From Paulinella micropora (lineage: Eukaryota; Cercozoa; Imbricatea; Euglyphida; Paulinellidae), in contig WBZZ01002394.1 in assembly GCA_019918135.1 (NCBI GenBank), positions 80,001 to 144,000 of the forward strand: a DNA stretch of 64,000 bases. The letters run 5' to 3'. Position 1 is the stretch's first letter; each line of letters starts with the position of its first letter. Both the position numbers and the translations under genes were made by a program. A model generated the notes under the pieces. That model was not told the origin of the DNA, searched no databases, and saw only the letters and a list, made by a program, of their open reading frames with translations. Of the stretch, positions 8,490-19,400 are shown one piece after another.

Positions 8490-11400
8490 GTGCAGGTCCC
8501 AACCAAGGGTACCAGTGAGTCTAAGAGCCCACAGCAGGCCACAGACCAACTCAAAGGTAGTACAATACCAGTACACCCATCACGACAAGAAACAGTGCAT
8601 GCTGCTAATAGGCAGGCGAGTAAAGCGCTGGCAAAGAGAAAGCAGGCGGGCCTGTCGCAGCCACAGCCGAAGAAAGTAAGAATAGAACCGGCAGTTAATC
8701 TTATCAACTTGCCGAGACAGACAATAGACAAGGAGGATGGAGGACATCAACCTCTCCTCACGGTCTCAAACAGAGAAAGCAAGGACAATCATCCTTCGCC
8801 TGTGAACAATACCCAAAAAGACATTACAAAAACGGCGGAAAGGGAGGAGGAGGTGAACCTCGAGAAAAGGATACAGATTTTAGAACACAAGCTCCTTGTA
8901 TTGGCCTTAAATAGTCACCGGCCAGACGCTTTATGCTATACGAACCTTTTTTGTGAAACATTAAATTCCTTTATAAACGTTGGTAATGATACTATGGCGA
9001 ATATTAATATTGTCGGCCAGAAATTTACTACGAAACACCATGAGTGGTTAGAAACTAATATGAAAAAATCATCTGGCACCTTGAAAGGAGTTAGTAGTCG
9101 GACGGATATAACGGGCATCATCACTTTAAATTTTAAATTGAAATCCGGACGAGTATATCGAGTGGACTTTTACGTTGTCCCCGAATACCACGGATCTGTT
9201 CTTTTGTCGTACGACCAACTGGCGACAATGAACGTAGTGATTGATTGCGCCGCCAAAAGAGTCATATACGGCGTAGAGCCAGGAGAAGAATATACTGTCA
9301 ACTCTCTCCATGCTATTGACTCATACGAGGCCCTACACCTAGGGGTAGCATCGGAAGGGAAACAGGTGGTCATTACACACGCATATGAGGCATATATGCC
9401 AACGGACGCGGTGTCTCAAGATGGTTCAAACCTGTCAGACAAGAGAGAGGCGGAGGTCTATACGGCTACAGTCTCTACACAATGGGATAAAAAGTCGATA
9501 GACGATCTCATTGAAAAGAGGAAAGAGGAGATTATATGCATGGGAAAAAGGTGCCCATCGTTGGCGAGATTTGAAGAAGGAGCAGGGGCCGATGTATATA
9601 TTACCAACGGGTATTGCTTTCACGTAAAGGTGGAAGAGAAGGACAGAAAGGAGTTTATACCGAGGAGAAGGGGACGACTCCCTGATATCCCGGCAGAAGA
9701 TATTAAAAGCTTTATTACCGAATTCTGGGGTGACGAGCCTACGTGGCCGCGCTCACTGACAGAAGTGAAAAAGTGCCTGCGCACTCTTTTTGAAAATAAT
9801 AAACCATATACGGTCATACTCCCGTACAATGAGAAGGCGATATGGGCGCAGGAGATACGGGACCGGCTTATTGATCATCCGATACCGGTGCCCTCACGGA
9901 AGCAACACTTAGTGGTGGCTTGTCGTCTCGGGACTCGTGAGCAGAGCAGTGCATACAAGCGGAAGCTCAGAGACCAGGACAAGTTGAAATTGATTCCTCA
10001 AGCATTCACATGCTTCGATGGTTTCTACACCCGAAAAGCTCCGTTGCAATATGCGAGATTAATAGATATGTTGGTAGGTCTGGCGGAGGACGACGAACCA
10101 GACACTGCCATATATGAAAAAACGGGAATGGACGATATATCAGAAGACGAGTTGGGCTTGGAGGAGGACAGAGCACCCCTCAAGCATCACAAGAGAATGT
10201 CAGAGGAGGAGTTTAAGGCGGCGATAGACGAGAAATCGGCAGGAGGAGCAGGTACGGAGAAGGAGAAAGAGGTTTTGAAAGAGAGATTGAAGGCGAACAA
10301 AATGATTTTTGACCCCCCTCAAGCGGGAGGTGTCAAGCCGGAAGACTTCACCGCGGTTATTTGTAAAATACCAGGTGCTGAGCCTTCACCGGCGCCACGA
10401 CGGGCAAATCTGAGTATACATGAAGCAAAGATCGCAGAAGAACAAGCACTGCAGTTACTCGATGAGGATTTCATTGAGAGATCGACATCTCCAATAGTTT
10501 CCCAACCGAGACTGGCGCCTAAACCGGGAGGAGAATGGCGCTTAACGGTTAATTATGCCCGCGTCAATAAAATTTTAGAGGAGGAACGAAATCCATTACC
10601 TACTCTTGAAGAAGGAAGGCGAGTATTGCGGAACGCCAAGCTATACTCAGTCATTGATCTGAAGAATGGCTTCTGGCCAATTCCACTGGATGAAAAGTCC
10701 AGATGGCTGACTGCATTTGTAGTAGGAATGGAGATATATCAGTGGAAGGTACTTCCGATTGGACTCAAACAGGCCCCGGGACTCTTTCAGAAAGCGATGC
10801 AAAGCATGCTGAGTAGCAAATATGATGACCAGACAGAGGGAGGTTTCATGAGGAGAAGAGGACAGAAGGCGGGAGAGTACGCATTTTGTTACATCGATGA
10901 CATTATCGTGTACTCCAATACGATGGAAGAGCACATCGACCATCTAATAGACATTTTCAGGCGTATCAAACTATTTGGCCTAAAATGTAATTTGAAGAAA
11001 TGTCAGCTCGCAAAGACAAGCGTGACATATTTGGGGTACGAAATCTCTTACAATAGAGTCTCGATATCCAAAGAGAAGAGGGAGGAGATCATGAGCCGGC
11101 AGAGGCCGAAGAATCGCACAGAGCTGCACTCATTTCTTGCGATGGCGCAATATTACAGCCAGTTCATACCCAATTGGGGTGCAACTCGGGCTAAGTTGGA
11201 GAGAATGATCGACTTCGGTGATTTTGAGAAGTGGGATGATGAAGCCTTAGAAGCGTACAACACGCTCAAAGATCTCATCTACAAAGATCCGAAGGATGGC
11301 GGACTCGTGCTGATGATGCCCGACTTTTCGAAGCAATTCGTAGTCGACACAGACGCATCAAAGTTCGCGATCGGCGCAGTCTTACAACAGGAAGATGAGG

Positions 11401-12815
11401 AGAAAAAGTTGCGCCCGATCATGTTTATAAGTAGAAAGTTGTGCTCGGCGGAGCGAAACTATTGTACGAGACAGAGAGAGGCACTGGCGGTGGTCTGGGC
11501 CCTCAAACGGTTGAGAGAGTATTTATGGGGTGGACCTCAGTTTATAGTAAGGACTGATCACCAGAATTTACTATGGCTGATGAATCATGAACAGACTGGC
11601 CGTCTAGCGAGATGGCAGGCATTCTTGTCATGTTTCAATTTTACAATGGTCCATCTACCCGGCAAGCGAAATGTTGTCGCTGACAGCCTCTCCAGGCTAG
11701 AGTTTCACTCAGAAGTGGCAGCTCTCGTATCATCAGCAGAAATGGAGGATCTATCCCCAGACTGCACATACGAAGTGCATCATATCGAGTCGATGCAGAT
11801 GGCGAGAGGTGTCCGATATAACCGATCGGGTCTACGTCATAGCCCGCAAGGTCCGGATCATGGGATATGTTGTACAGCACATGTCCTCGAGGATGCTGAG
11901 TGGTCCTATGAAGCATATGAGAATATGAAGGCGGAGATAAAACAAGAAGAGATTGAGCAAGAAGCATATGCGGAACCCCCGCAGGAGAACAAGGAGGAGT
12001 TAGACGAAAACCCTGAGAGGATAGGAGTGCAGCTAGAGGATGGGACTATCCACATAGCCTCACCCACTGCATGGAGACAGCAACAGGCTCTCGATCTGGA
12101 GTTCGAAGAGCTAATACAGCTATACAAGAACCCGAACGAGCTGAAAATGACGAAGGAGATTAAGGAGCAACAGAAGGAGATGGGGTGGAGAGACGGTCTC
12201 TTGTGGTACAAAGGCCAACACGGGCGCTATGCATCACAACCAGACAAATGGACTCTCTGGGTTCCTGAGAAACTCAGACACATCATTTTTGTCGCTGCTC
12301 ATAACTGCCCACTACTGGCGCACCCGGGCCGACAAAGAACGCATATGTTCATTTCGAGACGATTCTGGTGGAAGAAGATGAAGGAGAATATTGATGAACA
12401 GGTCAATGCATGCATCCCATGCAAGACATCCAAAACACCATTGAAGGCGAATTTTGGCCTGATCGGGACTTTTCCTTTACACTTAGGAATGTTCGAGTTC
12501 TTACACACTGATCATGTAGGACCTTTCCCGGTCACGACGGAAGGTTACAGATACCTTCTAACGGCCATAGACAGAGCCACCAACTATGTATGGGTGGTCC
12601 CAGTCAAAGACGTTACGGGCGAAACAACCAAAAAGGCATGGGTGGAGGCAGCATCCTCGTTTGCCTTTGCTATGAATTGCCTACCCTTTACAGCGTTAGG
12701 TGGTTCAAAAGGTTCCGTCTCGCCATACCAATTGGTATATGGGCGTGAGCCATCCCAGCCTCACTGCTGCACCCAAAAGATTCATGGGCAGATCAGGATG
12801 AGCTGTTTGGGGTGA
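8490..12815 (+). CDS. pol: GYP1 Pol: protease, spacer domain, RT, RNase H, integrase region (fossil)
   Basis: The frame is open for 1441 codons in the same phase as gag. Domain order: retropepsin-like region (about residues 150-260); a spacer domain (about 410-530, with PIPVPSR near 466) that is also present in GYP2; reverse transcriptase (about 670-880) with YSVIDLKNGFW and YIDD at nt 10890-10901; RNase H starting at DTDAS (about residue 952), with the LPGKRNVVADSLSR end motif; and an integrase region with an H-H-C-C zinc-binding array (about 1270-1310) followed by the start of the catalytic core (HTDHVGPFP). The RT-RNase H-integrase order assigns it to Ty3/gypsy. The integrase part does not look whole. 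Confidence 0.88.
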   Translation: MQVPTKGTSESKSPQQATDQLKGSTIPVHPSRQETVHAANRQASKALAKRKQAGLSQPQPKKVRIEPAVNLINLPRQTIDKEDGGHQPLLTVSNRESKDNHPSPVNNTQKDITKTAEREEEVNLEKRIQILEHKLLVLALNSHRPDALCYTNLFCETLNSFINVGNDTMANINIVGQKFTTKHHEWLETNMKKSSGTLKGVSSRTDITGIITLNFKLKSGRVYRVDFYVVPEYHGSVLLSYDQLATMNVVIDCAAKRVIYGVEPGEEYTVNSLHAIDSYEALHLGVASEGKQVVITHAYEAYMPTDAVSQDGSNLSDKREAEVYTATVSTQWDKKSIDDLIEKRKEEIICMGKRCPSLARFEEGAGADVYITNGYCFHVKVEEKDRKEFIPRRRGRLPDIPAEDIKSFITEFWGDEPTWPRSLTEVKKCLRTLFENNKPYTVILPYNEKAIWAQEIRDRLIDHPIPVPSRKQHLVVACRLGTREQSSAYKRKLRDQDKLKLIPQAFTCFDGFYTRKAPLQYARLIDMLVGLAEDDEPDTAIYEKTGMDDISEDELGLEEDRAPLKHHKRMSEEEFKAAIDEKSAGGAGTEKEKEVLKERLKANKMIFDPPQAGGVKPEDFTAVICKIPGAEPSPAPRRANLSIHEAKIAEEQALQLLDEDFIERSTSPIVSQPRLAPKPGGEWRLTVNYARVNKILEEERNPLPTLEEGRRVLRNAKLYSVIDLKNGFWPIPLDEKSRWLTAFVVGMEIYQWKVLPIGLKQAPGLFQKAMQSMLSSKYDDQTEGGFMRRRGQKAGEYAFCYIDDIIVYSNTMEEHIDHLIDIFRRIKLFGLKCNLKKCQLAKTSVTYLGYEISYNRVSISKEKREEIMSRQRPKNRTELHSFLAMAQYYSQFIPNWGATRAKLERMIDFGDFEKWDDEALEAYNTLKDLIYKDPKDGGLVLMMPDFSKQFVVDTDASKFAIGAVLQQEDEEKKLRPIMFISRKLCSAERNYCTRQREALAVVWALKRLREYLWGGPQFIVRTDHQNLLWLMNHEQTGRLARWQAFLSCFNFTMVHLPGKRNVVADSLSRLEFHSEVAALVSSAEMEDLSPDCTYEVHHIESMQMARGVRYNRSGLRHSPQGPDHGICCTAHVLEDAEWSYEAYENMKAEIKQEEIEQEAYAEPPQENKEELDENPERIGVQLEDGTIHIASPTAWRQQQALDLEFEELIQLYKNPNELKMTKEIKEQQKEMGWRDGLLWYKGQHGRYASQPDKWTLWVPEKLRHIIFVAAHNCPLLAHPGRQRTHMFISRRFWWKKMKENIDEQVNACIPCKTSKTPLKANFGLIGTFPLHLGMFEFLHTDHVGPFPVTTEGYRYLLTAIDRATNYVWVVPVKDVTGETTKKAWVEAASSFAFAMNCLPFTALGGSKGSVSPYQLVYGREPSQPHCCTQKIHGQIRMSCLG

Positions 12816-13354
12816 GACTTCGGGCGAAGATGGAGGCGGAGCAAATAGTACAGGCGCATAGGGAGGCGGAGCGCAGGAAGACTGATGCTGAAGGTGTCAG
12901 GCAGGCACACCTGGATCAAGTCAGATTTCAGGTCGGGGATATTGTACTACTGTATCATCCTCAGGTTCCTCAGGGAGTCAACTCGAAGCTGTTCATCCAC
13001 TGGAAAGGACCATACCAGATCATGGAACAGATGGGGCCTTTGAATTATAAAATCAGGGGCAGAGGAAAAGTTCAAATAGTCAATGTACGAAGGCTGATTA
13101 AGTATGATCCCTTCCTACTTGAAGATGAGTCCGTTGATCAAGCACTCAAACGGATGGAGGCTGACTTTAAAGAGGTCCCACCAATCCGTCAGGAGGATAT
13201 CTCGGAACGGGATGCCTACAGGGCACCAATTGCGGAGAAGGAGGAGGCTGAGGTGGAGAATAAGCGGGCCACCGACCGCAAAAGTGCGGCGGACTCAGAC
13301 CCAAAAGGGTGGAGTCGAACGTGCCGGAAGGAAAGTTCACGGAGGCGCAAATAA
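12812..13354 (+). CDS. GYP1 integrase C-terminal GPY/F-type module (fossil)
   Basis: A 180-codon frame follows pol. It has a charged helix, then VGDIVLLYHP...FIHWKGPYQIMEQ and NVRRLIKYDP. This is the GPY/F-like module found at the end of many Ty3/gypsy integrases, which helps integrase multimerise. The C-terminal 70 residues are charged and unassigned. No chromodomain is visible. Confidence 0.65.
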   Translation: MRLRAKMEAEQIVQAHREAERRKTDAEGVRQAHLDQVRFQVGDIVLLYHPQVPQGVNSKLFIHWKGPYQIMEQMGPLNYKIRGRGKVQIVNVRRLIKYDPFLLEDESVDQALKRMEADFKEVPPIRQEDISERDAYRAPIAEKEEAEVENKRATDRKSAADSDPKGWSRTCRKESSRRRK

Positions 13355-13923
13355 GGAGAGCGCAAAATGACCTTATCTACGACCGACCGAGAAAGGCGAT
13401 AAGGACGGCACGTTCGCAAGGAGTCCATCAAGAGGGGAGCGATGAAGGAGATCAAGACCCTCGCGCGGGCAATGACACTCTCGTTCACCCCAGTTGGAAA
13501 GAAGGAGATGCGATTGGACATATTTCATGGGCCAAAGACGCTTTTTACTTGGTGAGGCCTGCGGCTCAACACGTAGCCGATGACACGCTCTCAGATTTAT
13601 ATCTCATGAGAGTCATGGCAGTACCTCACAAACGCCATACGCGATCGAATCGAATTTCGACTGCGGCACAAATAATACAACCAGTCTTACATTTCTGGAG
13701 GAGTCTGGATCCAGTGGAAGATCCTAAAGTAAGACAATACCTTCCAGTATATAAATTCGCCAAGAAACTTGAGACATGGGATGATACCATATCTCCCACA
13801 GATAAAGATCATACCGCGTGGACCATACAAGCACTACCACGAGGGGTGCTGGACATTCCTTTTGACTTGGCACAAGGCGCAATCCCTCACAAAATTTGGG
13901 ACGTCCTCGAACAGTCTACCTAA
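13309..13923 (+). CDS. GYP1 extra 3' reading frame of unknown function (fossil)
   Basis: A 204-codon frame overlaps the end of the GPY/F frame in another phase. The N-terminal third is charged. The remainder is protein-like (HPSWKEGDAIGHISWAKDAF, then a Trp/Pro-containing region). There is no signal peptide, no membrane segment and no similarity to a known family that I recognise, so it is not an envelope gene on present evidence. It is maintained in both units of the duplication, but these are too similar for that to be evidence of selection. Confidence 0.45.
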   Translation: MESNVPEGKFTEAQIRRAQNDLIYDRPRKAIRTARSQGVHQEGSDEGDQDPRAGNDTLVHPSWKEGDAIGHISWAKDAFYLVRPAAQHVADDTLSDLYLMRVMAVPHKRHTRSNRISTAAQIIQPVLHFWRSLDPVEDPKVRQYLPVYKFAKKLETWDDTISPTDKDHTAWTIQALPRGVLDIPFDLAQGAIPHKIWDVLEQST

Positions 13924-14170
13924 GACTTAACTTTGGTTGGAGGTCCTCCACCAGGTAAAGGAGTCCGCGCGCGTAAACGGCGTCTATAGTAAGTATTTTT
14001 TTTCTCTAGAAGTATTGTGGACCTGATCGATTGCGAACATAGCATTGATCCAATATCGTCCCGACAACCTTACTTAGATATTAAAGCTACTACAGCATTC
14101 ATTCTTCTAGAGATTAACAAGACACAGCTGACAAAAAAAAAGGCATTCTATTCTCTTGCTTCGGCACAGA
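13924..14170 (+). other. End of first repeat unit and junction
   Basis: Non-coding sequence follows the 3' frame, with a T run, an A run (14132-14140) and then the junction. The first unit's end (CTTGCTTCGGCA) meets a few non-matching bases (CAGA) and then the start of the second unit at 14171. No LTR, primer site or polypurine tract is present here. Confidence 0.8.
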
Positions 14171-16363
14171 AGGTTTGAGCACGAAAGAGTGCCATTGCAG
14201 GATATCAAGTATGGCGACACTCTTACACTGTGCGACATATACGACATATCTGCAACACTCTACGCTGCTGTGCTCGTTGCGGAATTTTATGAACGCACAA
14301 ACATACAGTGGAAAAATAAACGCACAACTGCAGCATGGCTGTCTGTCTGTGGTGTCCCCACTGATATCAAGAATCTAGAAAGAAAGTTCGAAGGTAGAAA
14401 CCAAAGTGGCATTGAGTTTGCCCTTGAGGCTTTTGTAACTGCCTTCACACGGGCTTACAACGAAATGTACAAAGCACTGAAAGACAACACAAGGCAACAT
14501 CCTGTTTACGAGGAGGTTGACCAGTCTTGTCAGGTGCTTGAACGCCTCACACAACTCCATAAGGGCCTCTTTGAGGGGAAGGAGCAAAAACCAACACGGA
14601 AACAATGGGCCCACACGAAGAATCACACTCTCATTAAAGGCCCTCTCACAACAATCCCAAATAATAACAGAGCTGATAAGTCTTCCATGAGAGAAAAGGC
14701 ACACTTCCTCTCTAGTGCCACAGGGCTTGCACAGTTCGTGACTCATCTAGCACGACAGGTGAAAGAAGAAGAGACGAGACAGAAAGAGGAGAAGGAGCAG
14801 AAGGAGAAGATAGCTGTGGCAATGGCAGTAGCACGGGTGGCTCCACAGCCAACGGCTCCACCTACCACATCTAACCCAGCTCCCAAGAAAGCAGGAGGAG
14901 GATCCACAGGAGGAGGACCCCAAGGGGGAGGGACAGTAATTAACTTGACTGACTCCCAGAAGAAAAAGCAGGCGCTGCAGGCAGCCCTAGCTAAAATCAA
15001 AATTGGGGGAGGGGGCCTTAAGCTCTATGCTATCACTGCCAATGAGGCTGACACAGAGAAGACCCTCATGGCTAAGCTCAATGAGATGGACAGATGCTTC
15101 CAGCAAAACCAGTGTGAGGTGGAGCAGGAGTATGAAGTCCTAGAACATCTCTGTGATCGATCCCTCCTTGGAGCTGGTTTTGATCGTATAACTTACGAGA
15201 AGTACAGAGGAGAGGAGGAGCTAGCAAGGAAAGGTGGACATGCAGAGATGAGTTGTACTCTGGCCATTGCTGCCCTCATTCGATACTTTAAGGCAAGTGG
15301 ATACCAACACTTGTGCACGGGCACATTGATTGGGTTTGAAATTTTCGACTTAGTATCGGAGCAGTTGCAGTCTGTCACTCAGCTTGCATCTGTCTTAACA
15401 AATGTGGGCACCCAGTACACTCTCTTTTATAACCACAAAGCCATACTCCTATATTTCCTCAGTGCTTTGCACGTCTACAACAAAAATAAGCTCACACTGC
15501 TCATGCAAGACTGCAAAACCTTCGACAAGGTAAAGCACTTGAACTTTTTGGAGATGAGCGTCTTTGAGGCCACGACTAAGGCCGTGAGCCCAAAAATGTT
15601 GTGGACCGAAGTAATGACCGCTTGTCAGAGGCTCGACAGCCAGACAGCATCCTTGCTCGGTTCTGCATCGGCTTCTGCTCAACCGCAAGCCGCACATACG
15701 CAACGATCTCTAGGAAAGCGACCAAGAGAGAACAGTCGTGAAGCTAACACACCTTGTATTCGTTGGTGGGCACGGGCACAATGCTTCAAACACACAAATA
15801 AGAAATGCCCGTACAACCACGATGTCGAGGACACCCGCATCCGAAACACACTCCTCAAGAACGTACGGTCGGACGAAACCAACACCGTCGCCGTTCTGCG
15901 CCGACTGCGCAAGGATCAGGGGTGGAAATTACAGGATGTCGCGGACCATGACCACGAACTAGCTGACGCGATCAATTCTCTTTTCGCTAGAGATGATCAG
16001 AAGACGGCAGCCATAGAAGCCGCAAGTAGAGGAAGAGGTGGAACACGAGGAAGAGGAGGAGGGAGAGGAATCAATCGAGGAGGAGGAGCCCCTTTCGCAC
16101 GAGGCACATACACTCGCGGGGGGGAGAGAGGATTTGTGAGAAGAGCAGGAGGAAGAGGTGTATTTCAAGGTAGAGGAGGAGGAAGATGGGTTGGCCGAGG
16201 TGGATACGGCAGCGCAGAGCGCCCGTATCACAGAGATTGGGGCTGGGCAGACGGCTCGAGCTCAAGCTCGAGTTCCTCAGCACCACAGGCCTATGCGACA
16301 TCAGGCGCAACCACTACCGACACTGATGCCGACTCAGGTAACAGATTTGAGGTAGTCCAATGA
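14156..16363 (+). CDS. gag: GYP1 Gag-like protein, second unit (fossil)
   Basis: This is the copy of the first-unit gag downstream of the duplication start (735 codons open). It carries the same CCCH finger (nt 15755-15820) and RGG region and the same UGA-CUAG ending. Because the unit begins inside gag, the N-terminal part is not repeated; the first few codons come from the junction. Confidence 0.75.
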   Translation: MLRHRRFEHERVPLQDIKYGDTLTLCDIYDISATLYAAVLVAEFYERTNIQWKNKRTTAAWLSVCGVPTDIKNLERKFEGRNQSGIEFALEAFVTAFTRAYNEMYKALKDNTRQHPVYEEVDQSCQVLERLTQLHKGLFEGKEQKPTRKQWAHTKNHTLIKGPLTTIPNNNRADKSSMREKAHFLSSATGLAQFVTHLARQVKEEETRQKEEKEQKEKIAVAMAVARVAPQPTAPPTTSNPAPKKAGGGSTGGGPQGGGTVINLTDSQKKKQALQAALAKIKIGGGGLKLYAITANEADTEKTLMAKLNEMDRCFQQNQCEVEQEYEVLEHLCDRSLLGAGFDRITYEKYRGEEELARKGGHAEMSCTLAIAALIRYFKASGYQHLCTGTLIGFEIFDLVSEQLQSVTQLASVLTNVGTQYTLFYNHKAILLYFLSALHVYNKNKLTLLMQDCKTFDKVKHLNFLEMSVFEATTKAVSPKMLWTEVMTACQRLDSQTASLLGSASASAQPQAAHTQRSLGKRPRENSREANTPCIRWWARAQCFKHTNKKCPYNHDVEDTRIRNTLLKNVRSDETNTVAVLRRLRKDQGWKLQDVADHDHELADAINSLFARDDQKTAAIEAASRGRGGTRGRGGGRGINRGGGAPFARGTYTRGGERGFVRRAGGRGVFQGRGGGRWVGRGGYGSAERPYHRDWGWADGSSSSSSSSAPQAYATSGATTTDTDADSGNRFEVVQ

Positions 16364-16414
16364 CTAGAGAAGGAGGGAGAAAACAGAACAACATGCATTG
16401 CACGATACACCGTT

Positions 16415-19400
16415 GTGCAGGTCCCAACCAAGGGTACCAGTGAGTCTAAGAGCCCACAGCAGGCCACAGACCAACTCAAAGGTAGTACAATACCAGTACA
16501 CCCATCACGACAAGAAACAGTGCATGCTGCTAATAGGCAGGCGAGTAAAGCGCTGGCAAAGAGAAAGCAGGCGGGCCTGTCGCAGCCACAGCCGAAGAAA
16601 GTAAGAATAGAACCGGCAGTTAATCTTATCAACTTGCCGAGACAGACAATAGACAAGGAGGATGGAGGACATCAACCTCTCCTCACGGTCTCAAACAGAG
16701 AAAGCAAGGACAATCATCCTTCGCCTGTGAACAATACCCAAAAAGACATTACAAAAACGGCGGAAAGGGAGGAGGAGGTGAACCTCGAGAAAAGGATACA
16801 GATTTTAGAACACAAGCTCCTTGTATTGGCCTTAAATAGTCACCGGCCAGACGCTTTATGCTATACGAACCTTTTTTGTGAAACATTAAATTCCTTTATA
16901 AACGTTGGTAATGATACTATGGCGAATATTAATATTGTCGGCCAGAAATTTACTACGAAACACCATGAGTGGTTAGAAACTAATATGAAAAAATCATCTG
17001 GCACCTTGAAAGGAGTTAGTAGTCGGACGGATATAACGGGCATCATCACTTTAAATTTTAAATTGAAATCCGGACGAGTATATCGAGTGGACTTTTACGT
17101 TGTCCCCGAATACCACGGATCTGTTCTTTTGTCGTACGACCAACTGGCGACAATGAACGTAGTGATTGATTGCGCCGCCAAAAGAGTCATATACGGCGTA
17201 GAGCCAGGAGAAGAATATACTGTCAACTCTCTCCATGCTATTGACTCATACGAGGCCCTACACCTAGGGGTAGCATCGGAAGGGAAACAGGTGGTCATTA
17301 CACACGCATATGAGGCATATATGCCAACGGACGCGGTGTCTCAAGATGGTTCAAACCTGTCAGACAAGAGAGAGGCGGAGGTCTATACGGCTACAGTCTC
17401 TACACAATGGGATAAAAAGTCGATAGACGATCTCATTGAAAAGAGGAAAGAGGAGATTATATGCATGGGAAAAAGGTGCCCATCGTTGGCGAGATTTGAA
17501 GAAGGAGCAGGGGCCGATGTATATATTACCAACGGGTATTGCTTTCACGTAAAGGTGGAAGAGAAGGACAGAAAGGAGTTTATACCGAGGAGAAGGGGAC
17601 GACTCCCTGATATCCCGGCAGAAGATATTAAAAGCTTTATTACCGAATTCTGGGGTGACGAGCCTACGTGGCCGCGCTCACTGACAGAAGTGAAAAAGTG
17701 CCTGCGCACTCTTTTTGAAAATAATAAACCATATACGGTCATACTCCCGTACAATGAGAAGGCGATATGGGCGCAGGAGATACGGGACCGGCTTATTGAT
17801 CATCCGATACCGGTGCCCTCACGGAAGCAACACTTAGTGGTGGCTTGTCGTCTCGGGACTCGTGAGCAGAGCAGTGCATACAAGCGGAAGCTCAGAGACC
17901 AGGACAAGTTGAAATTGATTCCTCAAGCATTCACATGCTTCGATGGTTTCTACACCCGAAAAGCTCCGTTGCAATATGCGAGATTAATAGATATGTTGGT
18001 AGGTCTGGCGGAGGACGACGAACCAGACACTGCCATATATGAAAAAACGGGAATGGACGATATATCAGAAGACGAGTTGGGCTTGGAGGAGGACAGAGCA
18101 CCCCTCAAGCATCACAAGAGAATGTCAGAGGAGGAGTTTAAGGCGGCGATAGACGAGAAATCGGCAGGAGGAGCAGGTACGGAGAAGGAGAAAGAGGTTT
18201 TGAAAGAGAGATTGAAGGCGAACAAAATGATTTTTGACCCCCCTCAAGCGGGAGGTGTCAAGCCGGAAGACTTCACCGCGGTTATTTGTAAAATACCAGG
18301 TGCTGAGCCTTCACCGGCGCCACGACGGGCAAATCTGAGTATACATGAAGCAAAGATCGCAGAAGAACAAGCACTGCAGTTACTCGATGAGGATTTCATT
18401 GAGAGATCGACATCTCCAATAGTTTCCCAACCGAGACTGGCGCCTAAACCGGGAGGAGAATGGCGCTTAACGGTTAACTATGCCCGCGTCAATAAAATTT
18501 TAGAGGAGGAACGAAATCCATTACCTACTCTTGAAGAAGGAAGGCGAGTATTGCGGAACGCCAAGCTATACTCAGTCATTGATCTGAAGAATGGCTTCTG
18601 GCCAATTCCACTGGATGAAAAGTCCAGATGGCTGACTGCATTTGTAGTAGGAATGGAGATATATCAGTGGAAGGTACTTCCGATGGGACTCAAACAGGCC
18701 CCGGGACTCTTTCAGAAAGCGATGCAAAGCATGCTGAGTAGCAAATATGATGACCAGACAGAGGGAGGTTTCATGAGGAGAAGAGGACAGAAGGCGGGAG
18801 AGTACGCATTTTGTTACATCGATGACATTATCGTGTACTCCAATACGATGGAAGAGCACATCGACCATCTAATAGACATTTTCAGGCGTATCAAACTATT
18901 TGGCCTAAAATGTAATTTGAAGAAATGTCAACTCGCAAAGACAAGCGTGACATATTTGGGGTACGAAATCTCTTACAATAGAGTCTCGATATCCAAAGAG
19001 AAGAGGGAGGAGATCATGAGCCGGCAGAGGCCGAAGAATCGCACAGAGCTGCACTCATTTCTTGCGATGGCGCAATATTACAGCCAGTTCATACCCAATT
19101 GGGGTGCAACTCGGGCTAAGTTGGAGAGAATGATCGACTTCGGTGATTTTGAGAAGTGGGATGATGAAGCCTTAGAAGCGTACAACACGCTCAAAGATCT
19201 CATCTACAAAGATCCGAAGGATGGCGGACTCGTGCTGATGATGCCCGACTTTTCGAAGCAATTCGTAGTCGACACAGACGCATCAAAGTTCGCGATCGGC
19301 GCAGTCTTACAACAGGAAGATGAGGAGAAAAAGTTGCGCCCGATCATGTTTATAAGTAGAAAGTTGTGCTCGGCGGAGCGAAACTATTGTACGAGACAGA

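Noticed and set aside
13309-13923. Envelope gene of a retrovirus-like element
   Set aside because: No signal peptide, membrane anchor or cleavage site can be seen in the frame.
14150-14175. A hidden LTR or a separate second insertion between the two GYP1 units
   Set aside because: No LTR, primer site or polypurine tract exists at the junction, and outer LTRs and the target duplication bracket both units together.
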